DNA of 64,000 nucleotides from Paratinospora sagittata (lineage: Eukaryota > Streptophyta > Magnoliopsida > Ranunculales > Menispermaceae). This document shows positions 10,363 through 24,900 of this stretch, piece by piece (the first letter of the stretch is position 1; every line of letters begins with the position of its first letter). The notes beneath the pieces were generated by a model. That model worked only from the letters and a program-made list of their open reading frames with translations. It was not told the origin of the DNA and searched no databases. The stretch lies in contig CM069594.1 of NCBI GenBank assembly GCA_035771175.1, positions 13,983,670-14,047,669 on the forward strand, read 5' to 3'. Both the position numbers and the translations under genes were made by a program.

Positions 10363-13300
10363 TTGTATATATCGACCTGCTATCTGTCAATAGAGAACAT
10401 GATACACAACCAAATAGCACTCTATCCACGTCTGTGAACAAAATCAGATATTTCTAACGAGAAAAATTTGGGCACTTCTGCTTGCTCAATTTTTCTATTC
10501 CTTACACAGTTTTGCCAGGTTTTCTTAATTGAAATATGCTCTACTAACACCTAGATGATTCCCTTTGTCTCGCACGCCCAAAACAACTTTAGATTAAACA
10601 ATGTTTTGAATTCAAATCATTTTGTACTCACTTGCTCTTTAACCTGCAACTTCTATTTTTATAAAACACTCATTCTCTGATTTTCAAAAATACAACAAGC
10701 ACGATTTTTGTAAGTTAGATTGAGCTTTCCAAAGAGTTTTTCAAGAGAAGAAAGTAATGATTCTTGCATTTGCCAAAACAAGCTTCGAATTGAATCAAAA
10801 TTGCAATCTGTCTTGATGATAACGTCATTGTTGAGCAAGTTCTTCATTTTATCCCTTTTGTGCTTAGATTTGCAGAGGGTATCAATTGTTTTAAACTGTA
10901 AGTATATGAAGTGGTCTCGGTAAGATAACAACATCAAAAAAGAACACAACACCTGTATTGCATCAAGAACGCATCAAACAATAGCTTTCGAAGTCTACAA
11001 AGATCAAGCTCGAAGAACGAAGACATATCTCATGTCTAATGCATTAGTTTGATCTTTGGTGTGTAGGGTAACCTCTCGATCAAACTCAGCACTAAAACTC
11101 TGAAAATTGCAAAGTCTTCAAGATCAGTTCGATATAGTATTTCATTTTGAAAAATGTTTTCCGTAAGGTTTTAATCATAATTTCAACGAGTTTTGAATTA
11201 TTTAAAAGTGTTTTGAGTCAATGGAATGGTTCTTGAGTGTTAAAATATTAATTTTTTCAAAAATAAGGCTATCCAGCAATTTGCCAAAATTCTCGAGAAG
11301 GCACTAGCGCACTATCAGTGTTGATAGCACGTTGATAGGGTTCTATAATAAGACATTTGTTTTTTCTGGAAAATTGTCTATAGCGCGCTATCCCCTTTGA
11401 TGACTCGCTATAAAGCTGTTGCCTTAATCTTTTCATTTTTAGTAAAATGGGCAATAGCGCGCTATAGGCCTTGATAACACGGTATCGGAAAGTCTAAAAA
11501 ACTCAAGCTCTCTAGTTTGTATATATCGACCTGCTATCTGTCAATAGAGAACATGATACACAACCAAATAGCACTCTATCCACGTCTGAGAACAAAATCA
11601 GATATTTCTAACGAGAAAAATTTGGGCACTTCTGCTTGCTCGATTTTTCTATTCCTTACACAGTTTTGCCAGGTTATCTTAATTGAAATATGCTCTACTA
11701 ACACCTAGATGATTCCCTTTGTCTCGCACGCCCAAAACAACTTTAGATTAAACAATGTTTTGAATTCAAATCATTTTGTACTCACTTGCTCTTTAACCTG
11801 CAACTTCTATTTTTATAAAACACTCATTCTCTGATTTTCAAAAATACAACACGCACGATTTTTGTAAGTTAGATTGAGCTTTCCAAAGAGTTTTTCAAGA
11901 GAAGAAAGTAATGATTCTTGCATTTGCCAAAACAAGCTTCGAATTGAATCAAAATTGCAATCTGTCTTGATGATAACGTCATTGTTGAGCAAGTTCTTCA
12001 TTTTATCCCTTTTGTGCTTAGATTTGCAGAGGGTATCCATTGTTTTAAACTGTGAGTATATGAAGTGGTCTCGGTAAGATAACAACATCAAAAAAGAACA
12101 CAACACCTGTATTGCATCAAGAACACATCAAACAATAGCTTTCGAAGTCTACAAAGATCAAGCTCGAAGAACGAAGACATATCTCATGTCTAATGCATTA
12201 GTTTGATCTTTGGTGTGTAGGGTAACCTCTCGATCAAACTCAGCACTAAAACTCTGAAAATTGCAAAGTCTTCAAGATCACTTCGATATAGTATTTCATT
12301 TTGAAAAAATGTTTTCCGTAAGGTTTTAATCATAATTTCAACGAGTTTTGAATTATTTAAAAGTGTTTTGAGTCAATGGAATGGTTCTTGAGTGTTAAAA
12401 TATTAATTTTTTCAAAAATAAGGCTATCCAGCAATTTGCCAAAATTCTCGAGAAGGCACTAGCGCACTATCAGTGTTGATAGCACGTTGATAGGGTTCTA
12501 TAATAAGACATTTGTTTTTTCTGGAAAATTGTCTATAGCGCGCTATCCCCTTTGATGACTCGCTATAAAGCTGTTGCCTTAATCTTTTCATTTTTAGTAA
12601 AATGGGCAATAGCGCGCTATAGGCCTTGATAACACGGTATCGGAAAGTCTAAAAAACTCAAGCTCTCTAGTTTGTATATATCGACCTGCTATCTGTCAAT
12701 AGAGAACATGATACACAACCAAATAGCACTCTATCCACGTCTGAGAACAAAATCAGATATTTCTAACGAGAAAAATTTGGGCACTTCTGCTTGCTCGATT
12801 TTTCTATTCCTTACACAGTTTTGCCAGGTTATCTTAATTGAAATATGCTCTACTAACACCTAGATGATTCCCTTTGTCTCGCACGCCCAAAACAACTTTA
12901 GATTAAACAATGTTTTGAATTCAAATCATTTTGTACTCACTTGCTCTTTAACCTGCAACTTCTATTTTTATAAAACACTCATTCTCTGATTTTCAAAAAT
13001 ACAACACGCACGATTTTTGTAAGTTAGATTGAGCTTTCCAAAGAGTTTTTCAAGAGAAGAAAGTAATGATTCTTGCATTTGCCTAAACAAGCTTCGAATT
13101 GAATCAAAATTGCAATCTGTCTTGATGATAACGTCATTGTTGAGCAAGTTCTTCATTTTATCCCTTTTGTGCTTAGATTTGCAGAGGGTATCCATTGTTT
13201 TAAACTGTGAGTATATGAAGTGGTCTCGGTAAGATAACAACATCAAAAAAGAACACAACACCTGTATTGCATCAAGAACACATCAAACAATAGCTTTCGA

Positions 13301-14980
13301 AGTCTACAAAGATCAAGCTCGAAGAACGAAGACATATCTCATGTCTAATGCATTAGTTTGATCTTTGGTGTGTAGGGTAACCTCTCGATCAAACTCAGCA
13401 CTAAAACTCTGAAAATTGCAAAGTCTTCAAGATCACTTCGATATATTATTTCATTTTGAAAAAATGTTTTCCGTAAGGTTTTAATCATAATTTCGACGAG
13501 TTTTGAATTATTTAAAAGTGTTTTGAGTCAATGGAATGGTTCTTGAGTGTTAAAGTATTAATTTTTTCAAAAATAAGGCTATCCAGCAATTTGCCAAAAT
13601 TCTCGAGAAGGCACTAGCGCGCTATCAGTGTTGATAGCACGTTGATAGGGTTCTATAATAAGACATTTGTTTTTTCTGGAAAATTGTCTATAGCGCGCTA
13701 TCCCCTTTGATGACTCGCTATAAAGCTGTTGCCTTAATCTTTTCATTTTTAGTAAAATGGGCAATAGCGCGCTATAGGCCTTGATAACACGGTATCGGAA
13801 AGTCTAAAAAACTCAAGCTCTCTAGTTTGTATATATCGACCTGCTATCTGTCAATAGAGAACATGATACACAACCAAATAGCACTCTCTCCACGTCTGAG
13901 AACCAAATCAGATATTTCTAACGAGAAAAATTTGGGCACTTCTGCTTGCTCGATTTTTCTATTCCTTACACAGTTTTGCCAGGTTTTCTTAATTGAAATA
14001 TGCTCTACTAACACCTAGATGATTCCCTTTGTCTCGCACGCCCAAAACAACTTTAGATTAAACAATGTTTTGAATTCAAATCATTTTGTACTCACTTGCT
14101 CTTTAACCTGCAACTTCTATTTTTATAAAACACTCATTCTCTGATTTTCAAAAATACAACACGCACGATTTTTGTAAGTTAGATTGAGCTTTCCAAAGAG
14201 TTTTTCAAGAGAAGAAAGTAATGATTCTTGCATTTGCCAAAACAAGCTTCGAATTGAATCAAAATTGCAATCTGTCTTGATGATAACGTCATTGTTGAGC
14301 AAGTTCTTCATTTTATCCCTTTTGTGCTTAGATTTGCAGAGGGTATCAATTGTTTTAAACTGTAAGTATATGAAGTGGTCTCGGTAAGATAACAACATCA
14401 AAAAAGAACACAACACCTGTATTGCATCAAGAACGCATCAAACAATAGCTTTCGAAGTCTACAAAGATCAAGCTCGAAGAACGAAGACATATCTCATGTC
14501 TAATGCATTAGTTTGATCTTTGGTGTGTAGGGTAACCTCTCGATCAAACTCAGCACTAAAACTCTGAAAATTGCAAAGTCTTCAAGATCACTTCGATATA
14601 GTATTTCATTTTGAAAAAATGTTTTCCGTAAGGTTTTAATCATAATTTCAACGAGTTTTGAATTATTTAAAAGTGTTTTGAGTCAATGGAATGGTTCTTG
14701 AGTGTTAAAATATTAATTTTTCAAAAATAAGGCTATCCAGCAATTTGCCAAAATTCTCGAGAAGGCACTAGCGCACTATCAGTGTTGATAGCACGTTGAT
14801 AGGGTTCTATAATAAGACATTTGTTTTTTCTGGAAAATTGTCTATAGCGCGCTATCCCCTTTGATGACTCGCTATAAAGCTGTTGCCTTAATCTTTTCAT
14901 TTTTAGTAAAATGGGCAATAGCGCGCTATAGGCCTTGATAACACGGTATCGGAAAGTCTAAAAAACTCAAGCTCTCTAGT
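10363..14980. repeat. Array block: monomers 9-12
   Basis: Monomer 9 (10363-11516) carries the cgtctgtgaac and ggttttctt variants shared with 17.3, 19.7, 20.8 and 23.1 kb, plus a private A at 10698. Monomers 10-12 are left-zone copies of the gtgagta type, turning to gtaagta inside monomer 12. Monomer 11 has the gatatatta variant (near 13443) also seen at 4.2 and 6.5 kb. It also has an intact agcgcgctat at the third palindrome site (13617-13625), where nearly every other copy reads agcgcactat. Confidence 0.88.
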
Positions 14981-17900
14981 TTGTGTATATCGACCTGCTA
15001 TCTGTCAATAGAGAACATGATACACAACCAAATAGCACTCTATCCACGTCTGAGAACAAAATCAGATATTTCTAACGAGAAAAATTTGGGCACTTCTGCT
15101 TGCTCAATTTTTCTATTCCTTACACAGTTTTGCCAGGTTATCTTAATTGAAATATGCTCTACTAACACCTAGATGATTCCCTTTGTCTCGCACGCCCAAA
15201 ACAACTTTAGATTAAACAATGTTTTGAATTCAAATCATTTTGTACTCACTTGCTCTTTAACCTGCAACTTCTATTTTTATAAAACACTCATTCTCTGATT
15301 TTCAAAAATACAACACGCACGATTTTTGTAAGTTAGATTGAGCTTTCCAAAGAGTTTTTCAAGAGAAGAAAGTAATGATTCTTGCATTTGCCAAAACAAG
15401 CTTCGAATTGAATCAAAATTGCAATCTGTCTTGATGATAACGTCATTGTTGAGCAAGTTCTTCATTTTATCCCTTTTGTGCTTAGATTTGCAGAGGGTAT
15501 CCATTGTTTTAAACTGTGAGTATATGAAGTGGTCTTGGTAAGATAACAACATCAAAAAAGAACACAACACCTGTATTGCATCAAGAACGCATAAAACAAT
15601 AGCTTTCGAAGTCTACAAAGATCAAGCTCGAAGAACGAAGACATATCTCATGTCTAATGCATTAGTTTGATCTTTGGTGTGTAGGGTAACCTCTCGATCA
15701 AACTCAGCACTAAAACTCTGAAAATTGCAAAGTCTTCAAGATCACTTCGATATAGTATTTCATTTTGAAAAAATGTTTTCCGTAAGGTTTTAATCATAAT
15801 TTCAACGAGTTTTGAATTATTTAAAAGTGTTTTGAGTCAATGGAATGGTTCTTGAGTGTCAAAATATTAATTTTTCAAAAATAAGGCTTTCCAACAATTT
15901 GCCAAAATTCTCGAGAAGGCACTAGCGCACTATCAGTGTTGATAGCACGTTGATAGGGTTCTATAATAAGACATTTGTTTTTTCTGGAAAATTGTCTATA
16001 GCGCGCTATCCCCTTTGATGACTCGCTATAAAGCTGTTGCCTTAATCTTTTCATTTTTAGTAAAATGGGCAATAGCGCGCTATAGGCCTTGATAACACGG
16101 TATCGGAAAGTCTAAAAAACTCAAGCTCTCTAGTTTGTGTATATCGACCTGCTATCTGTCAATAGAGAACATGATACACAACCAAATAGCACTCTATCCA
16201 CGTCTGAGAACAAAATCAGATATTTCTAACGAGAAAAATTTGGGCACTTCTGCTTGCTCAATTTTTCTATTCCTTACACAGTTTTGCCAGGTTATCTTAA
16301 TTGAAATATGCTCTACTAACACCTAGATGATTCCCTTTGTCTCGCACGCCCAAAACAACTTTAGATTAAACAATGTTTTGAATTCAAATCATTTTGTACT
16401 CACTTGCTCTTTAACCTGCAACTTCTATTTTTATAAAACACTCATTCTCTGATTTTCAAAAATACAACATGCACGATTTTTGTAAGTTAGATTGAGCTTT
16501 CCAAAGAGTTTTTCAAGAGAAGAAAGTAATGATTCTTGCATTTGCCAAAACAAGCTTCGAATTGAATCAAAATTGCAATCTGTCTTGATGATAACGTCAT
16601 TGTTGAGCAAGTTCTTCATTTTATCCCTTTTGTGCTTAGATTTGCAGAGGGTATCCATTGTTTTAAACTGTGAGTATATGAAGTGGTCTTGGTAAGATAA
16701 CAACATCAAAAAAGAACACAACACCTGTATTGCATCAAGAACGCATAAAACAATAGCTTTCGAAGTCTACAAAGATCAAGCTCGAAGAACGAAGACATAT
16801 CTCATGTCTAATGCATTAGTTTGATCTTTGGTGTGTAGGGTAACCTCTCGATCAAACTCAGCACTAAAACTCTGAAAATTGCAAAGTCTTCAAGATCACT
16901 TCGATATAGTATTTCATTTTGAAAAAATGTTTTCCGTAAGGTTTTAATCATAATTTCAACGAGTTTTGAATTATTTAAAAGTGTTTTGAGTCAATGGAAT
17001 GGTTCTTGAGTGTCAAAATATTAATTTTTCAAAAATAAGGCTTTCCAGCAATTTGCCAAAATTCTCGAGAAGGCACTAGCGCACTATCAGTGTTGATAGC
17101 ACGTTGATAGGGTTCTATAATAAGACATTTGTTTTTTCTGGAAAATTGTCTATAGCGCGCTATCCCCTTTGATGACTCGCTATAAAGCTGTTGCCTTAAT
17201 CTTTTCATTTTTAGTAAAATGGGCAATAGCGCGCTATAGGCCTTGATAACACAGCATCGGAACGTCTAAAAAACTCAAGCTCTCTAGTTTGTATATATCG
17301 ACCTGCTATCTGTCAATAGAGAACATGATACACAACCAAATAGCACTCTATCCACGTCTGTGAACAAAATCAGATATTTCTAACGAGAAAAATTTGGGCA
17401 CTTCTGCTTGCTCGATTTTTCTATTCCTTACACAGTTTTGCCAGGTTTTCTTAATTGAAATATGCTCTACTAACACCTAGATGATTCCCTTTGTCTCGCA
17501 CGCCCAAAACAACTTTAGATTAAACAATGTTTTGAATTCAAATCATTTTGTACTCACTTGCTCTTTAACCTGCAACTTCTATTTTTATAAAACACTCATT
17601 CTCTGATTTTCAAAAATACAACACGCACGATTTTTGTAAGTTAGATTGAGCTTTCCAAAGAGTTTTTCAAGAGAAGAAAGTAATGATTCTTGCATTTGCC
17701 AAAACAAGCTTCGAATTGAATCAAAATTGCAATCTGTCTTGATGATAACGTCATTGTTGAGCAAGTTCTTCATTTTATCCCTTTTGTGCTTAGATTTGCA
17801 GAGGGTATCCATTGTTTTAAACTGTGAGTATATGAAGTGGTCTTGGTAAGATAACAACATCAAAAAAGAACACAACACCTGTATTGCATCAAGAACGCAT

Positions 17901-20900
17901 AAAACAATAGCTTTCGAAGTCTACAAAGATCAAGCTCGAAGAACGAAGACATATCTCATGTCTAATGCATTAGTTTGATCTTTGGTGTGTAGGGTAACCT
18001 CTCGATCAAACTCAGCACTAAAACTCTGAAAATTGCAAAGTCTTCAAGATCACTTCGATATAGTATTTCATTTTGAAAAAATGTTTTCCGTAAGGTTTTA
18101 ATCATAATTTCAACGAGTTTTGAATTATTTAAAAGTGTTTTGAGTCAATGGAATGGTTCTTGAGTGTCAAAATATTAATTTTTCAAAAATAAGGCTTTCC
18201 AACAATTTGCCAAAATTCTCGAGAAGGCACTAGCGCACTATCAGTGTTGATAGCACGTTGATAGGGTTCTATAATAAGACATTTGTTTTTTCTGGAAAAT
18301 TGTCTATAGCGCGCTATCCCCTTTGATGACTCGCTATAAAGCTGTTGCCTTAATCTTTTCATTTTTAGTAAAATGGGCAATAGCGCGCTATAGGCCTTGA
18401 TAACACGGTATCGGAAAGTCTAAAAAACTCAAGCTCTCTAGTTTGTGTATATCGACCTGCTATCTGTCAATAGAGAACATGATACACAACCAAATAGCAC
18501 TCTATCCACGTCTGAGAACAAAATCAGATATTTCTAACGAGAAAAATTTGGGCACTTCTGCTTGCTCAATTTTTCTATTCCTTACACAGTTTTGCCAGGT
18601 TATCTTAATTGAAATATGCTCTACTAACACCTAGATGATTCCCTTTGTCTCGCACGCCCAAAACAACTTTAGATTAAACAATGTTTTGAATTCAAATCAT
18701 TTTGTACTCACTTGCTCTTTAACCTGCAACTTCTATTTTTATAAAACACTCATTCTCTGATTTTCAAAAATACAACATGCACGATTTTTGTAAGTTAGAT
18801 TGAGCTTTCCAAAGAGTTTTTCAAGAGAAGAAAGTAATGATTCTTGCATTTGCCAAAACAAGCTTCGAATTGAATCAAAATTGCAATCTGTCTTGATGAT
18901 AACGTCATTGTTGAGCAAGTTCTTCATTTTATCCCTTTTGTGCTTAGATTTGCAGAGGGTATCCATTGTTTTAAACTGTGAGTATATGAAGTGGTCTTGG
19001 TAAGATAACAACATCAAAAAAGAACACAACACCTGTATTGCATCAAGAACGCATAAAACAATAGCTTTCGAAGTCTACAAAGATCAAGCTCGAAGAACGA
19101 AGACATATCTCATGTCTAATGCATTAGTTTGATCTTTGGTGTGTAGGGTAACCTCTCGATCAAACTCAGCACTAAAACTCTGAAAATTGCAAAGTCTTCA
19201 AGATCACTTCGATATAGTATTTCATTTTGAAAAAATGTTTTCCGTAAGGTTTTAATCATAATTTCAACGAGTTTTGAATTATTTAAAAGTGTTTTGAGTC
19301 AATGGAATGGTTCTTGAGTGTCAAAATATTAATTTTTCAAAAATAAGGCTTTCCAGCAATTTGCCAAAATTCTCGAGAAGGCACTAGCGCACTATCAGTG
19401 TTGATAGCACGTTGATAGGGTTCTATAATAAGACATTTGTTTTTTCTGGAAAATTGTCTATAGCGCGCTATCCCCTTTGATGACTCGCTATAAAGCTGTT
19501 GCCTTAATCTTTTCATTTTTAGTAAAATGGGCAATAGCGCGCTATAGGCCTTGATAACACAGCATCGGAACGTCTAAAAAACTCAAGCTCTCTAGTTTGT
19601 ATATATCGACCTGCTATCTGTCAATAGAGAACATGATACACAACCAAATAGCACTCTATCCACGTCTGTGAACAAAATCAGATATTTCTAACGAGAAAAA
19701 TTTGGGCACTTCTGCTTGCTCGATTTTTCTATTCCTTACACAGTTTTGCCAGGTTTTCTTAATTGAAATATGCTCTACTAACACCTAGATGATTCCCTTT
19801 GTCTCGCACGCCCAAAACAACTTTAGATTAAACAATGTTTTGAATTCAAATCATTTTGTACTCACTTGCTCTTTAACCTGCAACTTCTATTTTTATAAAA
19901 CACTCATTCTCTGATTTTCAAAAATACAACACGCACGATTTTTGTAAGTTAGATTGAGCTTTCCAAAGAGTTTTTCAAGAGAAGAAAGTAATGATTCTTG
20001 CATTTGCCAAAACAAGCTTCGAATTGAATCAAAATTGCAATCTGTCTTGATGATAACGTCATTGTTGAGCAAGTTCTTCATTTTATCCCTTTTGTGCTTA
20101 GATTTGCAGAGGGTATCAATTGTTTTAAACTGTAAGTATATGAAGTGGTCTCGGTAAGATAACAACATCAAAAAAGAACACAACACCTGTATTGCATCAA
20201 GAACGCATCAAACAATAGCTTTCGAAGTCTACAAAGATCAAGCTCGAAGAACGAAGACATATCTCATGTCTAATGCATTAGTTTGATCTTTGGTGTGTAG
20301 GGTAACCTCTCGATCAAACTCAGCACTAAAACTCTGAAAATTGCAAAGTCTTCAAGATCACTTCGATATAGTATTTCATTTTGAAAAAATGTTTTCCGTA
20401 AGGTTTTAATCATAATTTCAACGAGTTTTGAATTATTTAAAAGTGTTTTGAGTCAATGGAATGGTTCTTGAGTGTCAAAATATTAATTTTTCAAAAATAA
20501 GGCTTTCCAGCAATTTGCCAAAATTCTCGAGAAGGCACTAGCGCACTATCAGTGTTGATAGCACGTTGATAGGGTTCTATAATAAGACATTTGTTTTTTC
20601 TGGAAAATTGTCTATAGCGCGCTATCCCCTTTGATGACTCGCTATAAAGCTGTTGCCTTAATCTTTTCATTTTTAGTAAAATGGGCAATAGCGCGCTATA
20701 GGCCTTGATAACACAGCATCGGAACGTCTAAAAAACTCAAGCTCTCTAGTTTGTATATATCGACCTGCTATCTGTCAATAGAGAACATGATACACAACCA
20801 AATAGCACTCTATCCACGTCTGTGAACAAAATCAGATATTTCTAACGAGAAAAATTTGGGCACTTCTGCTTGCTCGATTTTTCTATTCCTTACACAGTTT

Positions 20901-21904
20901 TGCCAGGTTTTCTTAATTGAAATATGCTCTACTAACACCTAGATGATTCCCTTTGTCTCGCACGCCCAAAACAACTTTAGATTAAACAATGTTTTGAATT
21001 CAAATCATTTTGTACTCACTTGCTCTTTAACCTGCAACTTCTATTTTTATAAAACACTCATTCTCTGATTTTCAAAAATACAACACGCACGATTTTTGTA
21101 AGTTAGATTGAGCTTTCCAAAGAGTTTTTCAAGAGAAGAAAGTAATGATTCTTGCATTTGCCAAAACAAGCTTCGAATTGAATCAAAATTGCAATCTGTC
21201 TTGATGATAACGTCATTGTTGAGCAAGTTCTTCATTTTATCCCTTTTGTGCTTAGATTTGCAGAGGGTATCCATTGTTTTAAACTGTGAGTATATGAAGT
21301 GGTCTTGGTAAGATAACAACATCAAAAAAGAACACAACACCTGTATTGCATCAAGAACACATCAAACAATAGCTTTCGAAGTCTACAAAGATCAAGCTCG
21401 AAGAACGAAGACATATCTCATGTCTAATGCATTAGTTTGATCTTTGGTGTGTAGGGTAACCTCTCGATCAAACTCAGCACTAAAACTCTGAAAATTGCAA
21501 AGTCTTCAAGATCACTTCGATATAGTATTTCATTTTGAAAAATGTTTTCCGTAAGGTTTTAATCATAATTTCAACGAGTTTTGAATTATTTAAAAGTGTT
21601 TTGAGTCAATGGAATGGTTCTTGAGTGTTAAAATATTAATTTTTTCAAAAATAAGGCTATCCAGCAATTTGCCAAAATTCTCGAGAAGGCACTAGCGCAC
21701 TATCAGTGTTGATAGCACGTTGATAGGGTTCTATAATAAGACATTTGTTTTTTCTGGAAAATTATCTATAGCGCGCTATCCCCTTTGATGACTCGCTATA
21801 AAGCTGTTGCCTTAATCTTTTCATTTTTAGTAAAATGGGCAATAGCGCGCTATAGGCCTTGATAACACGGTATCGGAAAGTCTAAAAAACTCAAGCTCTC
21901 TAGT
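14981..21904. repeat. Array block: monomers 13-18 with a 2,308 bp dimer
   Basis: Start types run C, C, Y, C, Y, Y, where C is gtgtatatcg and Y is gtatatatcg. The pair 16135-18442 is repeated at 18443-20750 with offset 2,308. It shares the private T at 16470/18778 and acagcatcgg at about 17252/19560, which occurs a third time near 20714. The cgtctgtgaac plus ggttttctt haplotype follows each acagcatcgg. Monomer 17 switches to the tcaattg...gtaagta type part way through, so copies were mixed after the duplication. Confidence 0.88.
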
Positions 21905-24900
21905 TTGTATATATCGACCTGCTATCTGTCAATAGAGAACATGATACACAACCAAATAGCACTTTATCCACGTATGAGAACAAAATCAGATATTTCTAAC
22001 GAGAAAAATTTGGGCACTTCTGCTTGCTCGATTTTTCTATTCCTTACACAGTTTTGCCAGGTTATCTTAATTGAAATATGCTCTACTAACACCTAGATGA
22101 TTCCCTTTGTCTCGCACGCCCAAAACAACTTTAGATTAAACAATGTTTTGAATTCAAATCATTTTGTACTCACTTGCTCTTTAACCTGCAACTTCTATTT
22201 TTATAAAACACTCATTCTCTGATTTTCAAAAATACAACACGCACGATTTTTGTAAGTTAGATTGAGCTTTCCAAAGAGTTTTTCAAGAGAAGAAAGTAAT
22301 GATTCTTGCATTTGCCAAAACAAGCTTCGAATTGAATCAAAATTGCAATCTGTCTTGATGATAACGTCATTGTTGAGCAAGTTCTTCATTTTATCCCTTT
22401 TGTGCTTAGATTTGCAGAGGGTATCAATTGTTTTAAACTGTAAGTATATGAAGTGGTCTCGGTAAGATAACAACATCAAAAAAGAACACAACACCTGTAT
22501 TGCATCAAGAACGCATCAAACAATAGCTTTCGAAGTCTACAAAGATCAAGCTCGAAGAACGAAGACATATCTCATGTCTAATGCATTAGTTTGATCTTTG
22601 GTGTGTAGGGTAACCTCTCGATCAAACTCAGCACTAAAACTCTGAAAATTGCAAAGTCTTCAAGATCACTTCGATATAGTATTTCATTTTGAAAAAATGT
22701 TTTCCGTAAGGTTTTAATCATAATTTCAACGAGTTTTGAATTATTTAAAAGTGTTTTGAGTCAATGGAATGGTTCTTGAGTGTTAAAATATTAATTTTTC
22801 AAAAATAAGGCTATCCAGCAATTTGCCAAAATTCTCGAGAAGGCACTAGCGCACTATCAGTGTTGATAGCACGTTGATAGGGTTCTATAATAAGACATTT
22901 GTTTTTTCTGGAAAATTGTCTATAGCGCGCTATCCCCTTTGATGACTCGCTATAAAGCTGTTGCCTTAATCTTTTCATTTTTAGTAAAATGGGCAATAGC
23001 GCGCTATAGGCCTTGATAACACGGTATCGGAACGTCTAAAAAACTCAAGCTCTCTAGTTTGTATATATCGACCTGCTATCTGTCAATAGAGAACATGATA
23101 CACAACCAAATAGCACTCTATCCACGTCTGTGAACAAAATCAGATATTTCTAACGAGAAAAATTTGGGCACTTCTGCTTGCTCGATTTTTCTATTCCTTA
23201 CACAGTTTTGCCAGGTTTTCTTAATTGAAATATGCTCTACTAACACCTAGATGATTCCCTTTGTCTCGCACGCCCAAAACAACTTTAGATTAAACAATGT
23301 TTTGAATTCAAATCATTTTGTACTCACTTGCTCTTTAACCTGCAACTTCTATTTTTATAAAACACTCATTCTCTGATTTTCAAAAATACAACACGCACGA
23401 TTTTTGTAAGTTAGATTGAGCTTTCCAAAGAGTTTTTCAAGAGAAGAAAGTAATGATTCTTGCATTTGCCAAAACAAGCTTCGAATTGAATCAAAATTGC
23501 AATCTGTCTTGATGATAACGTCATTGTTGAGCAAGTTCTTCATTTTATCCCTTTTGTGCTTAGATTTGCAGAGGGTATCCATTGTTTTAAACTGTAAGTA
23601 TATGAAGTGGTCTCGGTAAGATAACAACATCAAAAAAGAACACAACACCTGTATTGCATCAAGAACGCATCAAACAATAGCTTTCGAAGTCTACAAAGAT
23701 CAAGCTCGAAGAACGAAGACATATCTCATGTCTAATGCATTAGTTTGATCTTTGGTGTGTAGGGTAACCTCTCGATCAAACTCAGCATTAAAACTCTGAA
23801 AATTGCAAAGTCTTCAAGATCACTTCGATATAGTATTTCATTTTGAAAAATGTTTTCCGTAAGGTTTTAATCATAATTTCAACGAGTTTTGAATTATTTA
23901 AAAGTGTTTTGAGTCAATGGAATGGTTCTTGAGTGTCAAAATATTAATTTTTCAAAAATAAGGCTATCCAGCAATTTGCCAAAATTCTCGAGAAGGCACT
24001 AGCGCACTATCAGTGTTGATAGCACGTTGATAGGGTTCTATAATAAGACATTTGTTTTTTCTGGAAAATTGTCTATAGCGCGCTATCCCCTTTGATGACT
24101 CGCTATAAAGCTGTTGCCTTAATCTTTTCATTTTTAGTAAAATGGGCAATAGCCCGCTATAGGCCTTGATAACACGGTATCGGAAAGTCTAAAAAACTCA
24201 AGCTCTCTAGTTTGTGTATATCGACCTGCTATCTGTCAATAGAGAACATGATACACAACAAAATAGCACTCTATCCACGTCTGAGAACAAAATCAGATAT
24301 TTCTAACGAGAAAAATTTGGGCACTTCTGCTTGCTCAATTTTTCTATTCCTTACACAGTTTTGCCAGGTTATCTTAATTGAAATATGCTCTACTAACACC
24401 TAGATGATTCCCTTTGTCTCGCACGCCCAAAAGAACTTTAGATTAAACAATGTTTTGAATTCAAATCATTTTGTACTCACTTGCTCTTTAACCTGCAACT
24501 TCTATTTTTATAAAACACTCATTCTCTGATTTTCAAAAATACAACACGCACGATTTTTGTAAGTTAGATTGAGCTTTCCAAAGAGTTTTTCAAGAGAAGA
24601 AAGTAATGATTCTTGCATTTGCCAAAACAAGCTTCGAATTGAATCAAAATTGCAATCTGTCTTGATGATAACGTCATTGTTGAGCAAGTTCTTCATTTTA
24701 TCCATTTTGTGCTTAGATTTGCAGAGGGTATCCATTGTTTTAAACTGTAAGTATATGAAGTGGTCTCGGTAAGATAACAACATCAAAAAAGAACACAACA
24801 CCTGTATTGCATCAAGAACACATCAAACAATAGCTTTCGAAGTCTACAAAGATCAAGCTCGAAGAACGAAGACATATCTCATGTCTAATGCATTAGTTTG

